64,000 nt of DNA from Eubacteriaceae bacterium (GTDB taxonomy: Bacteria > Bacillota > Clostridia > Lachnospirales > Lachnospiraceae), in contig CAJSYQ010000014.1 of assembly GCA_910574015.1 (NCBI GenBank), positions 1 to 64,000 of the forward strand, given 5' to 3'. Under the pieces are notes generated by a model that made no database searches, had not been told where the DNA came from, and worked only from the letters and a program-made list of their open reading frames with translations. Positions 54,042 through 63,634 of this stretch are shown here, in pieces. The position numbers were made by a program, and so were the translations under genes. Position 1 is the stretch's first letter. Every line of letters begins with the position of its first letter.

Positions 54042-55340
54042 CTACACTTTAATCTCAGGTATCACGGCAGTGTACGAAAAACATCCCTCTTCGTAACGCA
54101 TCATTCCCATCCCCTGATACTTATCCAGTATCATCCGGACATTCTTCAGACCAATCCCATGTCTTCCCTTATCTTCTTTACTTGTAGGGATTGCATCATC
54201 CTGAATGTCAACCGGTTCAGACACTGTATTCCGGATAGAAAGCACAAACTGCCGCTTCTCCCTGACAAGTTTTACCCATATTTTACGCCCGCTCTCTAAT
54301 TTTCCACATGCCTCTATTGCATTGTCCAGAAGATTGGACAACAGACTGACCGCATCCTGCTCCTCCAGCCATAAATCGGATAAATCATTGGCATAAAAGA
54401 GAAATGAAATATCCTTTCGCTTTGCCAGACGATATTTCTGGTTCAATACGACATTGAGAATCGGATGGTTGACATCCACATTCTGCATCTGGTCGGGAAG
54501 CGAATCTGCCAGCTTCTCTGCATATGCCTCCGCCTCCTTATACTGCTGTCTTTTTAGCAGCCCCTGCATACAGCCAATCTGATTATGGTAATCGTGCAAA
54601 ATACGTTTTTGCTCTTCATAATTGAGGCTCATTTCATGGTATAACTGAATTTTTTCCTCATTTCTCTCCTGCAGCAGACGGATCTGGTTCCATCGCCTAT
54701 CTTTCTCTGAAATAAACTTCAGCCATTCAAACATAACAACATTCATTACCATAATGCCAAGAGAAACTGCCAGATAGTCTGCCGAACTGTTCCTGCCCAG
54801 AAAGGAAAAAAGCATGACCAACATGATAACCATAGACAGCACTGGAAAACATATCATCAAAATCCATGCCGGTCCCTCTATCTGCACTTCCCTTCCCCGC
54901 TTCCAGAAATGTTCGGACCCTAAGACAACAACAAAAAGAACCGTTTTGCAGATCAAAACCAGGATAACCTGCATCACATCGTTTTCCAGATAGTTTTTAT
55001 CTATAAAGGTACTCAGAATGATAAACGAAAAATAATCCACGCAATACAATAATGTATAAAATGCCCCGCATATAAATAATTTCTTCTGCCATCTTCCTAA
55101 AAAGAAAATCTGCGATAATAAAAATATGCCAAATACAATCCCCAGAATCCGATATACATATAAATCCTGTGAATTAGTAAGGCATCCGATTCCCCAGATC
55201 ATTCCGGCCAATAAAAATACGAATAAGCCTCCTTTCCATTTGGCCAAAAACCTCTGCTTCAAAAAAATGTCCAGAAAAATCCTACAGCAAAGGGCTTCAT
55301 AGAAAACAATGCTGATACTCTTCAAAAATTCTTCCAACAT
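54042..55340 (-). CDS. agrC: AgrC-type sensor histidine kinase (GHKL)
   Basis: A 432-residue membrane sensor. The first 200 residues hold about six hydrophobic helices (for example GGLFVFLLAGMIWGIGCL, VILVLICKTVLFVVVL, WILMICFPVLSMVIMLVMLFSFLG). The cytoplasmic part has the phospho-acceptor region RILHDYHNQIGCMQGLLKRQ, the N box LLSNLLDNAIEACGKL and the G box KGRHGIGLKNVRMILDKY of the GHKL ATPase family, as in AgrC. It should sense the AgrD-derived peptide and phosphorylate AgrA. The ATG at 55340 follows GGAGG; an ATG five codons upstream lacks a site. It starts 20 bases after the agrA stop. Confidence 0.92.
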   Translation of the reverse strand: MLEEFLKSISIVFYEALCCRIFLDIFLKQRFLAKWKGGLFVFLLAGMIWGIGCLTNSQDLYVYRILGIVFGIFLLSQIFFLGRWQKKLFICGAFYTLLYCVDYFSFIILSTFIDKNYLENDVMQVILVLICKTVLFVVVLGSEHFWKRGREVQIEGPAWILMICFPVLSMVIMLVMLFSFLGRNSSADYLAVSLGIMVMNVVMFEWLKFISEKDRRWNQIRLLQERNEEKIQLYHEMSLNYEEQKRILHDYHNQIGCMQGLLKRQQYKEAEAYAEKLADSLPDQMQNVDVNHPILNVVLNQKYRLAKRKDISFLFYANDLSDLWLEEQDAVSLLSNLLDNAIEACGKLESGRKIWVKLVREKRQFVLSIRNTVSEPVDIQDDAIPTSKEDKGRHGIGLKNVRMILDKYQGMGMMRYEEGCFSYTAVIPEIKV

Positions 55341-55359
55341 TCCATTCTCCTCCATATGT

Positions 55360-56076
55360 TTATATCTCTTTATACTGCAAATACCGTTGCTTTACTTCAG
55401 GATATCTGGGACGGGAAACCGGAATCTCAGACCCATCAGACAGACAAATTAAATAGTTATTGATCTGCTCGATATGCCCAAGGTTAACCAAAAAGCTCTG
55501 ATGACAACGGGCAAAATTAAACTCCGACATTTTGGATTCCAGTTCGTTAATCTGACCATACATATACAAAATTTCGCCCTTTCTTCTAAACTGTAATTTA
55601 TGGGACTGGCTTTCTATATATAGCAGGTCATCCAGCAGTATGATCCTTTTCCCGCCAACAAAGGGAAATTCCATCCTATGTCCGCTACACTTTCTTGTTT
55701 TTATAATGTCAGCCAGACAATCCGGCAATGATTTGTCAATTTCCTTTTTCATAATATAACGCACCGCCCTGACATTATACCCCTCAAAAACGTAATCCGG
55801 CGTGACTGTAATAAAAACAATGTCAATTTCCGGATTTTTCTCCCGAATATAATAGGCTGCATCCATCCCATTCATGCCGTCCATTTCGATATCCAGAAAT
55901 ATGATGTCAAACTTCTGGATATTTTCTTCTCTTTCACAAAAAACATCCCCATTCACGAATAATTCAATCCGAAACAGCACATCCTCTTTTACCAGATAAT
56001 CCCTGACAACACTTTCAACATAGTTCCTATAATACTTCTCGTCATCACAAATAGCAATATTTAATTCCAAACCCAT
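55360..56076 (-). CDS. agrA: AgrA-type LytTR response regulator
   Basis: A 238-residue response regulator. The receiver domain has the acidic pocket AICDDEKYY, the phospho-acceptor in IIFLDIEMDGMNGMDAAYYI, and the lysine region RYIMKKEI. The C-terminal LytTR DNA-binding domain runs from about residue 135 (GKRIILLDDLLYIESQSHKLQF...FARCHQSFLVNLGHIEQINNYLICLSDGSEIPVSRPRY). LytTR proteins bind tandem direct repeats, such as the pair found upstream of agrB. GAGAGGAT precedes the ATG. Upstream in-frame sequence has no ribosome site. Confidence 0.93.
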   Translation of the reverse strand: MGLELNIAICDDEKYYRNYVESVVRDYLVKEDVLFRIELFVNGDVFCEREENIQKFDIIFLDIEMDGMNGMDAAYYIREKNPEIDIVFITVTPDYVFEGYNVRAVRYIMKKEIDKSLPDCLADIIKTRKCSGHRMEFPFVGGKRIILLDDLLYIESQSHKLQFRRKGEILYMYGQINELESKMSEFNFARCHQSFLVNLGHIEQINNYLICLSDGSEIPVSRPRYPEVKQRYLQYKEI

Positions 56077-56256
56077 AGCATCCTCTCGCCTAATTCTTTT
56101 GTCATTCTGCAACCATCTTATTATTTTAGCATATCTACAGACCATTTGCGACTAAAAATCAACTCAACGAAAGTCACTATGTACATAGTAACATCATATA
56201 AGGGTATCGTCAAACCGTAACTTTTTGTTTAGTATCATAGTTAAGAGGTGTTTTTC

Positions 56257-56502
56257 ATGAAAAAGGAAATTTTTACAATGAACCAGTATGGTTCCGTCAA
56301 AATTAATATAAAGAAATATATGGATTCTGAGAACATAACCAGAAATGCGCTGGCAAAAGCCATCAATACAAGATTTGAAGTAATTGACAAATGGTATAAC
56401 GGATATGTCGAAAAAATTGATGCAGATATCCTTGCCAGAATCTGCTATGTTTTAGACTGCACACCGGGCGACATTATTGCATATGAACAGGATATCGAAT
56501 AA
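56257..56502 (+). CDS. small XRE-type DNA-binding protein
   Basis: An 81-residue protein with a Cro/CI helix-turn-helix of the short Firmicutes type (INIKKYMDSENITRNALAKAINTRFEVIDKWYNGYVEKIDADILARICYVLDCTPGDII). AGAGGTG precedes the ATG. It is divergent from agrA and faces the sortase gene, so it may regulate either; targets are unknown. Confidence 0.85.
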   Translation: MKKEIFTMNQYGSVKINIKKYMDSENITRNALAKAINTRFEVIDKWYNGYVEKIDADILARICYVLDCTPGDIIAYEQDIE

Positions 56503-56606
56503 TCTGAGAAATATGTCATTTCAGCTTTTCTGCAAATCCCAAAAATAATCTTCCAAAGAAAAAATCTGCAGATCAGAGGCCTTTCCCTAACCTGCAGAAA
56601 TAAAAT

Positions 56607-57401
56607 TTATTCTTTTATAATTTCATCCGGTTTTCTGACAGAGATCACCAACAGCCTGGCATCCCGTCCCATCCAGCTCCGACAGGTAGACAGCGTGAGA
56701 AACTCATACTTCCGAAAAAACTCCTCTGGTGCTTCCTTCTCAAGTTCTGCCTTGATCTTCTTTCCCATCTCAGTCTGGTACAGACTCCCGGAAAGTATCT
56801 TACCTACATATCCACCATACTCATCCCAGTTCCCGACATCGGTGAAAGAATAGACAGAAGATGATGTCGTTGTCTGCATTACCGACATGATCTGGTACTT
56901 CCGTTTCTCATCCCCCGCCCGGAAGCTGACTTCCGGATGCTCCTTATAAAAGATTTCACTGGAATACGCATGGAGCGCTCCGAACATCTTGCCTCCGTTG
57001 ATATTGTGCCCATAAATAATGCAGTTATCACTGTCAATCATGCATCTGGAATCCAGAAACGGGGTGCCATAAAAACTATAGTTCCCATCGAAATCCCGAT
57101 GCAGGTAATACTCGCTGTCACCTTTCCGCTGCATGACCGGATAAGAAATGCTGGTGTCCTTAATCTTCAGCCAGCCAATCCAGTCTGGATTTTTTTCTTC
57201 CTCTGGCAAAATGCGAGAAACGGGATGTAAATCCCGCTCCTCTATTTCCTCCAGCTGGTCGAATCGGACTTCCTGCTCTTTGTCATTCTGGTAAGAACGG
57301 TATACAAAATACCCCGCTACCAGAAATGCCAACAAAAAAAAGAGGCATGACAACCTCTTGATCCGTTTCTTCCTGCAATTTACTTTTTTCTCCTGTCTCA
57401 T
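56607..57401 (-). CDS. srtB: class B sortase
   Basis: A 264-residue membrane-bound transpeptidase. One N-terminal helix (LSCLFFLLAFLVAGYFVYRSY) anchors it; the catalytic domain has the His in NCIIYGHNINGGKMFGAL, the Cys in YEFLTLSTCRSW and the Arg in RDARLLVISVR. The overall layout (long insert before the Cys) is that of class B. It overlaps the stop of the adhesin gene by 4 bases (ATGA), so the two are made together and the adhesin is the likely substrate, joined through its VPQTGG motif. Confidence 0.92.
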   Translation of the reverse strand: MRQEKKVNCRKKRIKRLSCLFFLLAFLVAGYFVYRSYQNDKEQEVRFDQLEEIEERDLHPVSRILPEEEKNPDWIGWLKIKDTSISYPVMQRKGDSEYYLHRDFDGNYSFYGTPFLDSRCMIDSDNCIIYGHNINGGKMFGALHAYSSEIFYKEHPEVSFRAGDEKRKYQIMSVMQTTTSSSVYSFTDVGNWDEYGGYVGKILSGSLYQTEMGKKIKAELEKEAPEEFFRKYEFLTLSTCRSWMGRDARLLVISVRKPDEIIKE

Positions 57402-60400
57402 TTTGCACGCGCCTTTTTCCTTCGAAAGAAGAACATTCCAGCACTCCCCAACATGGAAAACAGGATGACTGCTGCTACAAGCGGTGTGGTTCCGCCTGTC
57501 TGTGGCACTTTTGGTGTCGGTATCTTCTTATCTGTTACTGATACTTTTTGTACCTCTCCAGTATCTTTTACCGTAAACTGAACCGGTTGTGCAAGCTGGT
57601 AGCCTTTCGGCGCCTCAATCTCTTTGAATGTATAGGTTTCCCCTGCTTTCAGTTTCCCGATGATGTCATAGCCCTCCTCTTTGGACGTAAAGCTCATAAC
57701 CTTTTTATCACTGCTGTCAAATACCTCGAATTTTGCACCACGAAGCCCCTGCCCGGTATCGCTTGCCAGTTTGATCAGACGGATTTTTGTAGTGTCATCT
57801 TTCATCTGCACACTCTGAAACTCTCCCGAATCCTCTATGGCAAACTCAATACTGTCGGCGGTTGCATACCCATCTGCCGGCCGCTTCTCTGTCAGGATGT
57901 AAGACTTTCCCACTGCCAGTTTCTGCTCGATGATGTGCTTTTCCTTCGTGGAGGTCCATGACTCAATTACGGTATCCGTATCTTTTTCCGTAATCTGCAG
58001 TTCACAGCCCGGTATCTCCTCTGAGCCTGCAATCTCAGTCTTGGAGATTTCCACTTTTGTTGTGTCATCCACCATATGGATCACATTATCAGTTCGGAGC
58101 GTCCTGTTTTCTCCATTTATGATGACTGCCTGTGTCTGACCGTTCTCTCCCTGAACAATCTGAAAGTTAATGCTCTCTGCTGTAGCAAAACCATTCGCTG
58201 GTCTGGTTTCCGTCAACGTATAGTCCGTATCGTGAAGCAGGCCATTTACCTGCACTGCCCCCTTTTCATCCAGAATGGCTGTGACATTGCGATAACCCAT
58301 ATCCTCCAGTTTTTCATTCACACGGATGGATTCCTGATTACCGGATGTCCAGCTCACAATGACATTGCCCGCTGCATCCGTAATCTGCAGTTCACAGCCC
58401 GGCAGTTCCTCACTGTTTGCGATGGAGGTTTTGCTGATGACTGTGCTTGTCTGAGCATTGACCGCTTCCACATCCGCAGCAATCACCTTTGTTTCCTGAT
58501 CCTTGTACTCCAGATGCACCGGATACTCCGTTTCATTCAGGTAATAGCTTCCGGATACGGACAATTCTTTCAGATAGTAATCACCGGAATTCAGCGTGGT
58601 GGCAGAATCCGTAGCCGGAACGCTTTCGGATTCATCTTCCGTCTCTCCTGCTGCGTCATCTTCGGATTCATCCTCTGCATCTTCTTCTGTTTCCAAATCT
58701 TCTCCCGATTCATCCTCCACATCTTCTGTATCTTTTCCAAATGCAGTTTTCGATGTATTTGCCAGTGTCAGAAGACTTTCCAGAGGTGGCATTGTCCCAA
58801 CTGCCGGTGTTTCAGTAGGTTCTGCATCTACAGCAGAATCCGTATCCACTTTCGGGTAATTCTCACTCATCAACGGAAGATCAAGATCCGATTCTGCTTT
58901 TCCATCGGCATCCGTGGTAACCGTTCCAAGCTGCGTTCCGGCAGCCACAATCTTTTCTCCATCGGCATTGTAAATATCATTTCTGGTAAAGATACCAAAT
59001 ACCGCACCCTCGACGGCCTGTCTGGTGGCAGCGTCTGTCTTAAACAGGGAAATGGCTGCCTTTGCGCGGGCATTGACTACATTCAATACGCCATCTTTGT
59101 CCGTGGCGTCTGTGGCATTGAGAACGTATTCCTCATCCTTGTTTTTCCAGTTAAATTCCACATCCCATCCCTGCTCCGGCAGAACATAGCCATATCCGGC
59201 CTCTTTCTCCGTCAAATGGTATTTCCCAAGCGGCAGGTCAACCGTTACCGTACCATCCTCATCCACTGTATATCCGGTGATATCCTTACATTCTCTGGTA
59301 AATTCTGCGCCCCTGCCTGTTGTGATTGTTGTCACAAGTTCACCCTTATCGTACCAGTTCGTTCCCTGATTGTCCTGCGTTGCAATATCCTCCGCTGCCG
59401 TAACCTCGAACACGCAGCCTCTCAGAAAACGGTCCTCATAGACAAACGCTCCCTCTTCATAGCCTGTCAGCATCTCACCGGTCTTATAGAGTTTCAACCT
59501 GCCTGCCGTTTCATGATTTGTGTAAGTTACGGTAACAACGGCATGGGTATAGCCGTCTTCGTCGGTAAAGCTCTCATAATTGTCGGCTTTGCTGTTAATC
59601 GTTACCTCAATGTATTTCTCTGTGATGTGAAGGCCGCTGGCAGAATCCGTCTCATAAATACGATAAGTACCTGACTTCAGTTCCTTTACGGTCATAATCT
59701 CGCCGGACTCATCCGTTACAAACTGGTTTACCGTCACGTTTTTATTTCCATCACTATAACTCTGCTCGACTAGCTTCTCCCCGTCATCCGTCACTTTGTA
59801 GATCTGGTATGTGGTGCCGGGTTTTAGTACCTGCTTTTCGGTGTTGCCATCTTTTTTGAGGATTCTCAAGTAGGCTTTGAACAAATTGTTATTCATTGGA
59901 TACAGATAGGTTTTTCCATTTTGAGTCACTTCTACATCTTTAATGTCTTCAATCAGAACGGCATCTGTTTCCCCGGAATCTACCTGATGGATCTGATATA
60001 ATCCATAATACAAATCACCCGAAACTCCATATCCATTTTCGTCTGTATGGATAATGGCTCTTTCATAATCATCGCAGGCATCATAACTTCCTTTGCGTTT
60101 TAAGAATACCTGAAATGTCGCATTAGCCTCCGGATGCAGTGATCCCGTCTGCCCCTCAGAATCATACTTCTGCACTGCAACCTTACCCAATATCGGTTGA
60201 TTTCCGTACTCCTCCGTCGCAAGGTCATAGGTATACTCTGCCGCGTTATTCGAGGCATCCACTTTCACTGTGAGCACATCATTGGAAAGCGTATATCCCA
60301 CTGGTGCCTTGACTTCCTTCAGGTAGTAGGCATTGCCGCTCCGCAGGAAATCTGTCACCATCTTTCCATCCTGGACGGTATAAATCCCTGCCGTTTTTGC

Positions 60401-61816
60401 TATGCCCTGAGCATCATAGACGGTTGCCTTATTCGTGCAGGAAGCATCCGCATATAACTGGAACTGCGCCCCTTCCAGGCTGGCATCCCCATGCGGTTTC
60501 TTATCTGCGCTGTATTTATCAATCTTGACAACATCAATGGTCGCTTTCTTGTATTTGTTGATAACTCCCACCTGATATGCTTTGGAATAATCGGAGGCCA
60601 CCTCCTCTAAAGAATCCGGCCACTGCCCATCCTCATTCCGACTCCAACTGTTTGCCTTTTTTAAAGTAATCCTTTTTCCTTTGGCAAACTCTGGGTCCAA
60701 AACGATGTGTTTATTATCCCCCGTATTATCTTCCGTCAAGGTATACGTATTGGAAATGTCATTTTTCAGTTCTTTCATTTCCTGATTCATTAGTTTCTTG
60801 GCGGATTCTTTGGTCAGGTCAGAGGCGAAGTCTACACCCTCATCCAGATCAAGGTCATCCGTCAGATGTTTCTTTGCAGCTTTCTTGTCATCTGCAGACA
60901 TATCCTTCAGTTCTGAATCCGGATAATAATAGTATTCCTGCGTCTGCAGACGGTATGTCATTCGGAAGGCTATACGTCCGCTGTCCCGCGTGAACCCTGT
61001 CATACTGAAGGAGGTATCGTTATCATCATCGGCATCACCTGTTTCCGTGCCATCCCGATCTGTCATGGCAAAAGAGTAGAGATCATCCAGGTTATCTGCA
61101 TCCAACGTGAACTGTATTCCCCCCAGTCCTTTACCATCCTCATCCTTTTTCATCACCGTAATTCTCTGCCGATAATACTCACTGTCATTGATACTGGCTA
61201 CCTCTGGCACGTCATCCGCATCTACTGTCAGCAGCCTCTGATATCTTTTGCTGTTCCCTGTCTTCTGCCAAATGGTAACATCCGCTGTCCATGCCCCGGA
61301 TGGCTCAAAAATATCTTTATACAGGTCATTCACTGATTTTGTAGGAGAAATGTTAATATTTCCTTTAACCTGTTTAATGACATCTTTTAACTGCGCTTCG
61401 GAATTACGTCCTTCAGCGATGGACCAAATGAGCGCCTGACCCATGACAAACGCCTTGCCGGATCGGTTTCTGTCCACTACATACCAGCGGACGATTTTGG
61501 CATAATACCCATTTTTTTCACCGCCGGTATTCTGATCAAAATGATGTGTTTCTTCTGCTGAATAGGTATTCCCGGAATGACAGGTATACCCTAAATTAAT
61601 GCAGAATGCCTTTTTCCCATTCAGCTTCATCTGCCACCATGTCCCGCTTTTTGTCTTCGAACCAATGGAAACCGTTCCCTTCCGGCCAAGGGACGACAGG
61701 CTCACTGAGGCAGATGCTGCACTGGATACTGAGGAATTTACCGCAGTCACACCGCACAATAGGGCAAATACCATTATATACGTCACAATTTTTCTAATTT
61801 TTTTATTTATTTTCAT
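57398..61816 (-). CDS. wall-anchored TQXA/Cna-B-type adhesin
   Basis: A 1472-residue surface protein. Signal peptide MKINKKIRKIVTYIMVFALLCGVTAV. Residues about 40-140 look like a thioester (TQXA) domain: the cysteine in GKKAFCINLGY and the glutamine in FVMGQALIWSIAEG would form the Cys-Gln bond used for covalent binding to host surfaces. Several Cna-B/SpaA-like isopeptide domains follow (VQKYDSEGQTGSLHPEA, SLFKTDAATRQAVEGAVFGIF, KLASDTGQGLRGAKFEVFD), an acidic linker near residue 1060, and two near-identical modules starting GCELQIT. The end has the sorting motif VPQTGG, a hydrophobic helix and a basic tail. The ATG at 61816 follows AAGAAAGGAA. Coupled to the sortase gene. Confidence 0.9.
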   Translation of the reverse strand: MKINKKIRKIVTYIMVFALLCGVTAVNSSVSSAASASVSLSSLGRKGTVSIGSKTKSGTWWQMKLNGKKAFCINLGYTCHSGNTYSAEETHHFDQNTGGEKNGYYAKIVRWYVVDRNRSGKAFVMGQALIWSIAEGRNSEAQLKDVIKQVKGNINISPTKSVNDLYKDIFEPSGAWTADVTIWQKTGNSKRYQRLLTVDADDVPEVASINDSEYYRQRITVMKKDEDGKGLGGIQFTLDADNLDDLYSFAMTDRDGTETGDADDDNDTSFSMTGFTRDSGRIAFRMTYRLQTQEYYYYPDSELKDMSADDKKAAKKHLTDDLDLDEGVDFASDLTKESAKKLMNQEMKELKNDISNTYTLTEDNTGDNKHIVLDPEFAKGKRITLKKANSWSRNEDGQWPDSLEEVASDYSKAYQVGVINKYKKATIDVVKIDKYSADKKPHGDASLEGAQFQLYADASCTNKATVYDAQGIAKTAGIYTVQDGKMVTDFLRSGNAYYLKEVKAPVGYTLSNDVLTVKVDASNNAAEYTYDLATEEYGNQPILGKVAVQKYDSEGQTGSLHPEANATFQVFLKRKGSYDACDDYERAIIHTDENGYGVSGDLYYGLYQIHQVDSGETDAVLIEDIKDVEVTQNGKTYLYPMNNNLFKAYLRILKKDGNTEKQVLKPGTTYQIYKVTDDGEKLVEQSYSDGNKNVTVNQFVTDESGEIMTVKELKSGTYRIYETDSASGLHITEKYIEVTINSKADNYESFTDEDGYTHAVVTVTYTNHETAGRLKLYKTGEMLTGYEEGAFVYEDRFLRGCVFEVTAAEDIATQDNQGTNWYDKGELVTTITTGRGAEFTRECKDITGYTVDEDGTVTVDLPLGKYHLTEKEAGYGYVLPEQGWDVEFNWKNKDEEYVLNATDATDKDGVLNVVNARAKAAISLFKTDAATRQAVEGAVFGIFTRNDIYNADGEKIVAAGTQLGTVTTDADGKAESDLDLPLMSENYPKVDTDSAVDAEPTETPAVGTMPPLESLLTLANTSKTAFGKDTEDVEDESGEDLETEEDAEDESEDDAAGETEDESESVPATDSATTLNSGDYYLKELSVSGSYYLNETEYPVHLEYKDQETKVIAADVEAVNAQTSTVISKTSIANSEELPGCELQITDAAGNVIVSWTSGNQESIRVNEKLEDMGYRNVTAILDEKGAVQVNGLLHDTDYTLTETRPANGFATAESINFQIVQGENGQTQAVIINGENRTLRTDNVIHMVDDTTKVEISKTEIAGSEEIPGCELQITEKDTDTVIESWTSTKEKHIIEQKLAVGKSYILTEKRPADGYATADSIEFAIEDSGEFQSVQMKDDTTKIRLIKLASDTGQGLRGAKFEVFDSSDKKVMSFTSKEEGYDIIGKLKAGETYTFKEIEAPKGYQLAQPVQFTVKDTGEVQKVSVTDKKIPTPKVPQTGGTTPLVAAVILFSMLGSAGMFFFRRKKARAK

Positions 61817-61922
61817 ATCAAAGTTCCTTTCTTTTAAATCTACTGACCACGTCTCCACTCCATACTGGGGGGACCTCTTACAAACTTCGCCATAATGATC
61901 CAACCTTTCTCCTCAATCAAAA

Positions 61923-61948
61923 AAGAGCCTGCAATCAAACAGACTCTT
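61923..61948 (-). terminator. terminator between transglutaminase-like gene and adhesin gene
   Basis: A 9-bp stem (AAGAGTCTG with CAGGCTCTT, one G-T pair) followed by a run of six Ts on the minus strand. It lies about 35 bases after the upstream stop and 105 bases before the adhesin start, so partial read-through probably feeds the adhesin and sortase genes. Confidence 0.75.
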
Positions 61949-61983
61949 CCTTATTTCATGTTAACAACCTATTTTGTTACTTT

Positions 61984-63543
61984 TTAGTATTTATCTAACT
62001 GGATATACTCCCAGTTTTTATAGCCGCCCTCCCACGGTGTCGCATCATAATAGTATTCCTGTCCGTCGATTACAGCCTGCACCTTGATGTGAAGCGCTCC
62101 ATTTAATGTCGTGGTGTAAGTATATGCTTCAATCCCTATCATATTTGCCATATCACGCAACAGCTTAGCAGCACCGCCACAGTCTGTAAAACCAGTCTCC
62201 CAGTCAGCCCCGACATTTTCCTGTATAATCCATATCGTATTGTATCCAAGATAACTGCCGTTCGTATCAATTCTCGGATAGTTCATGTTATCACGGATAT
62301 ACCCTTCCAGACGCTCCATTTTCTGCTGCTCAGAAAGACTGCCCCATTTTCCCAGTCCATCTTCATTGTAGTCCTCACTGCTCACTGTCTGGATGACTTT
62401 TTCACAAAATGATTTTTTGCCTGCAGCACCATCTTTCACTTCAATCTGGAACGTATCGACGGTACGCCATGTATTATTGTTATTTTCTCCTTTTTCCAGT
62501 TCCTGGATTGAAACTGTTCGGATTCCCGGTTCCTCTGCCCTGCAGGTGTAAATCCAACCACCTTTCACTTTTTTAAAATAATTTGTATTTGTTTTTTCCT
62601 GATCCAGATACTCAATATCTTCATAAGAATACGCTGGTCCTCCCAAAACTTTTTCCCCATATGCCCCAATGCTCACATACACATTATCAAAATCATTCGG
62701 ATTTGGATTATCCGTTTTCACATACAGCACAATCGGCACGTCCTCATAAATGGTAAACTGATTTAACACGCTGACCTCATAAGAATATTTTGCCTGATAT
62801 GGTGTCGGTTCCGGGGATGGTTTCGGTGTCGGCACGGATGGCACGGCCGGTTCTGGGGATGGCAGTGGTGATGGATTTCCGGCATCATTACTGTTACTGC
62901 CAATTTTTCCAACCGCTATCCGGACAACATTGCTGTACTGGGTATAGGTGCCGGATACCCTTGCCTGTACCCGGTATTCATATACCGTATCTGCCTTTAC
63001 CGTCTGATCCGTAAGAGTCGTCTTCCATGCTGTCTTTAATTTTTTCCATTCCCCTGTTTCCGTTTTCCTCTGAACCACATAGTGCTCTGCTCCCGCAATT
63101 TTGCTATACTGGAGTTTCACATATCCCGTATCATTTAAAGAAGCTTTCAGCGTTCCGGCAAAAGCAGGTTTTTTCCCAGTCTGGCGGGTCTTGCTGCTTT
63201 TCGTGACCTTCACCTTATACTTGTATACCTTTTTCTTCCCGCCTTTCAGATAACAGCGGACTGTCACCATTGCCGTTCCCGGCTTTTTACCCGTAATGAC
63301 AATCCTGCGGTTCTTTTTCGTCTTCTTATATTTTACTTTTGCCACGGAGGATTTGCTGCTTTTGACCCTGACCTTTTTTGCCTTTGACAGCGCTGCCAAG
63401 CGCATGGTTTTGGATGCCTTATTTGCCATATCCACTTTAACGGTCTTCGTCTTTGCCAAAGCCGTTCCCGTTCCTGCATATAGTGCCACACTCAGCAGTA
63501 ATATGGTAAATATGATCGTTCTTTTTCCGTTTTTCATGTTCAT
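61984..63543 (-). CDS. secreted transglutaminase-like protein
   Basis: A 519-residue exported protein. Signal peptide MNMKNGKRTIIFTILLLSVALYAGTGTALA. Residues 30-115 are a lysine-rich bacterial-Ig-like domain; about 125-210 resemble fibronectin III (LKASLNDTGYVKLQYSKIAGAEHYVVQRK); a Pro/Ser linker follows near 220-250. The C-terminal 120 residues have a transglutaminase/protease-like triad pattern: FTDCGGAAKLLRDMANMIGIEAYTY (Cys), GALHIKVQAVIDGQEYYYDATPWEGG (His and Asp). It may crosslink or cleave surface proteins beside the adhesin and sortase. AAGGGA precedes the start; an in-frame ATG two codons later is possible. Confidence 0.85.
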   Translation of the reverse strand: MNMKNGKRTIIFTILLLSVALYAGTGTALAKTKTVKVDMANKASKTMRLAALSKAKKVRVKSSKSSVAKVKYKKTKKNRRIVITGKKPGTAMVTVRCYLKGGKKKVYKYKVKVTKSSKTRQTGKKPAFAGTLKASLNDTGYVKLQYSKIAGAEHYVVQRKTETGEWKKLKTAWKTTLTDQTVKADTVYEYRVQARVSGTYTQYSNVVRIAVGKIGSNSNDAGNPSPLPSPEPAVPSVPTPKPSPEPTPYQAKYSYEVSVLNQFTIYEDVPIVLYVKTDNPNPNDFDNVYVSIGAYGEKVLGGPAYSYEDIEYLDQEKTNTNYFKKVKGGWIYTCRAEEPGIRTVSIQELEKGENNNNTWRTVDTFQIEVKDGAAGKKSFCEKVIQTVSSEDYNEDGLGKWGSLSEQQKMERLEGYIRDNMNYPRIDTNGSYLGYNTIWIIQENVGADWETGFTDCGGAAKLLRDMANMIGIEAYTYTTTLNGALHIKVQAVIDGQEYYYDATPWEGGYKNWEYIQLDKY

Positions 63544-63634
63544 CAGTCCCTTCTCATTCTCCAGTTCCGATCTCAGACCAGTTCCAGACCTACCTACATC
63601 ATAACACTATGACCACAAACATTCCAGAAAAATC

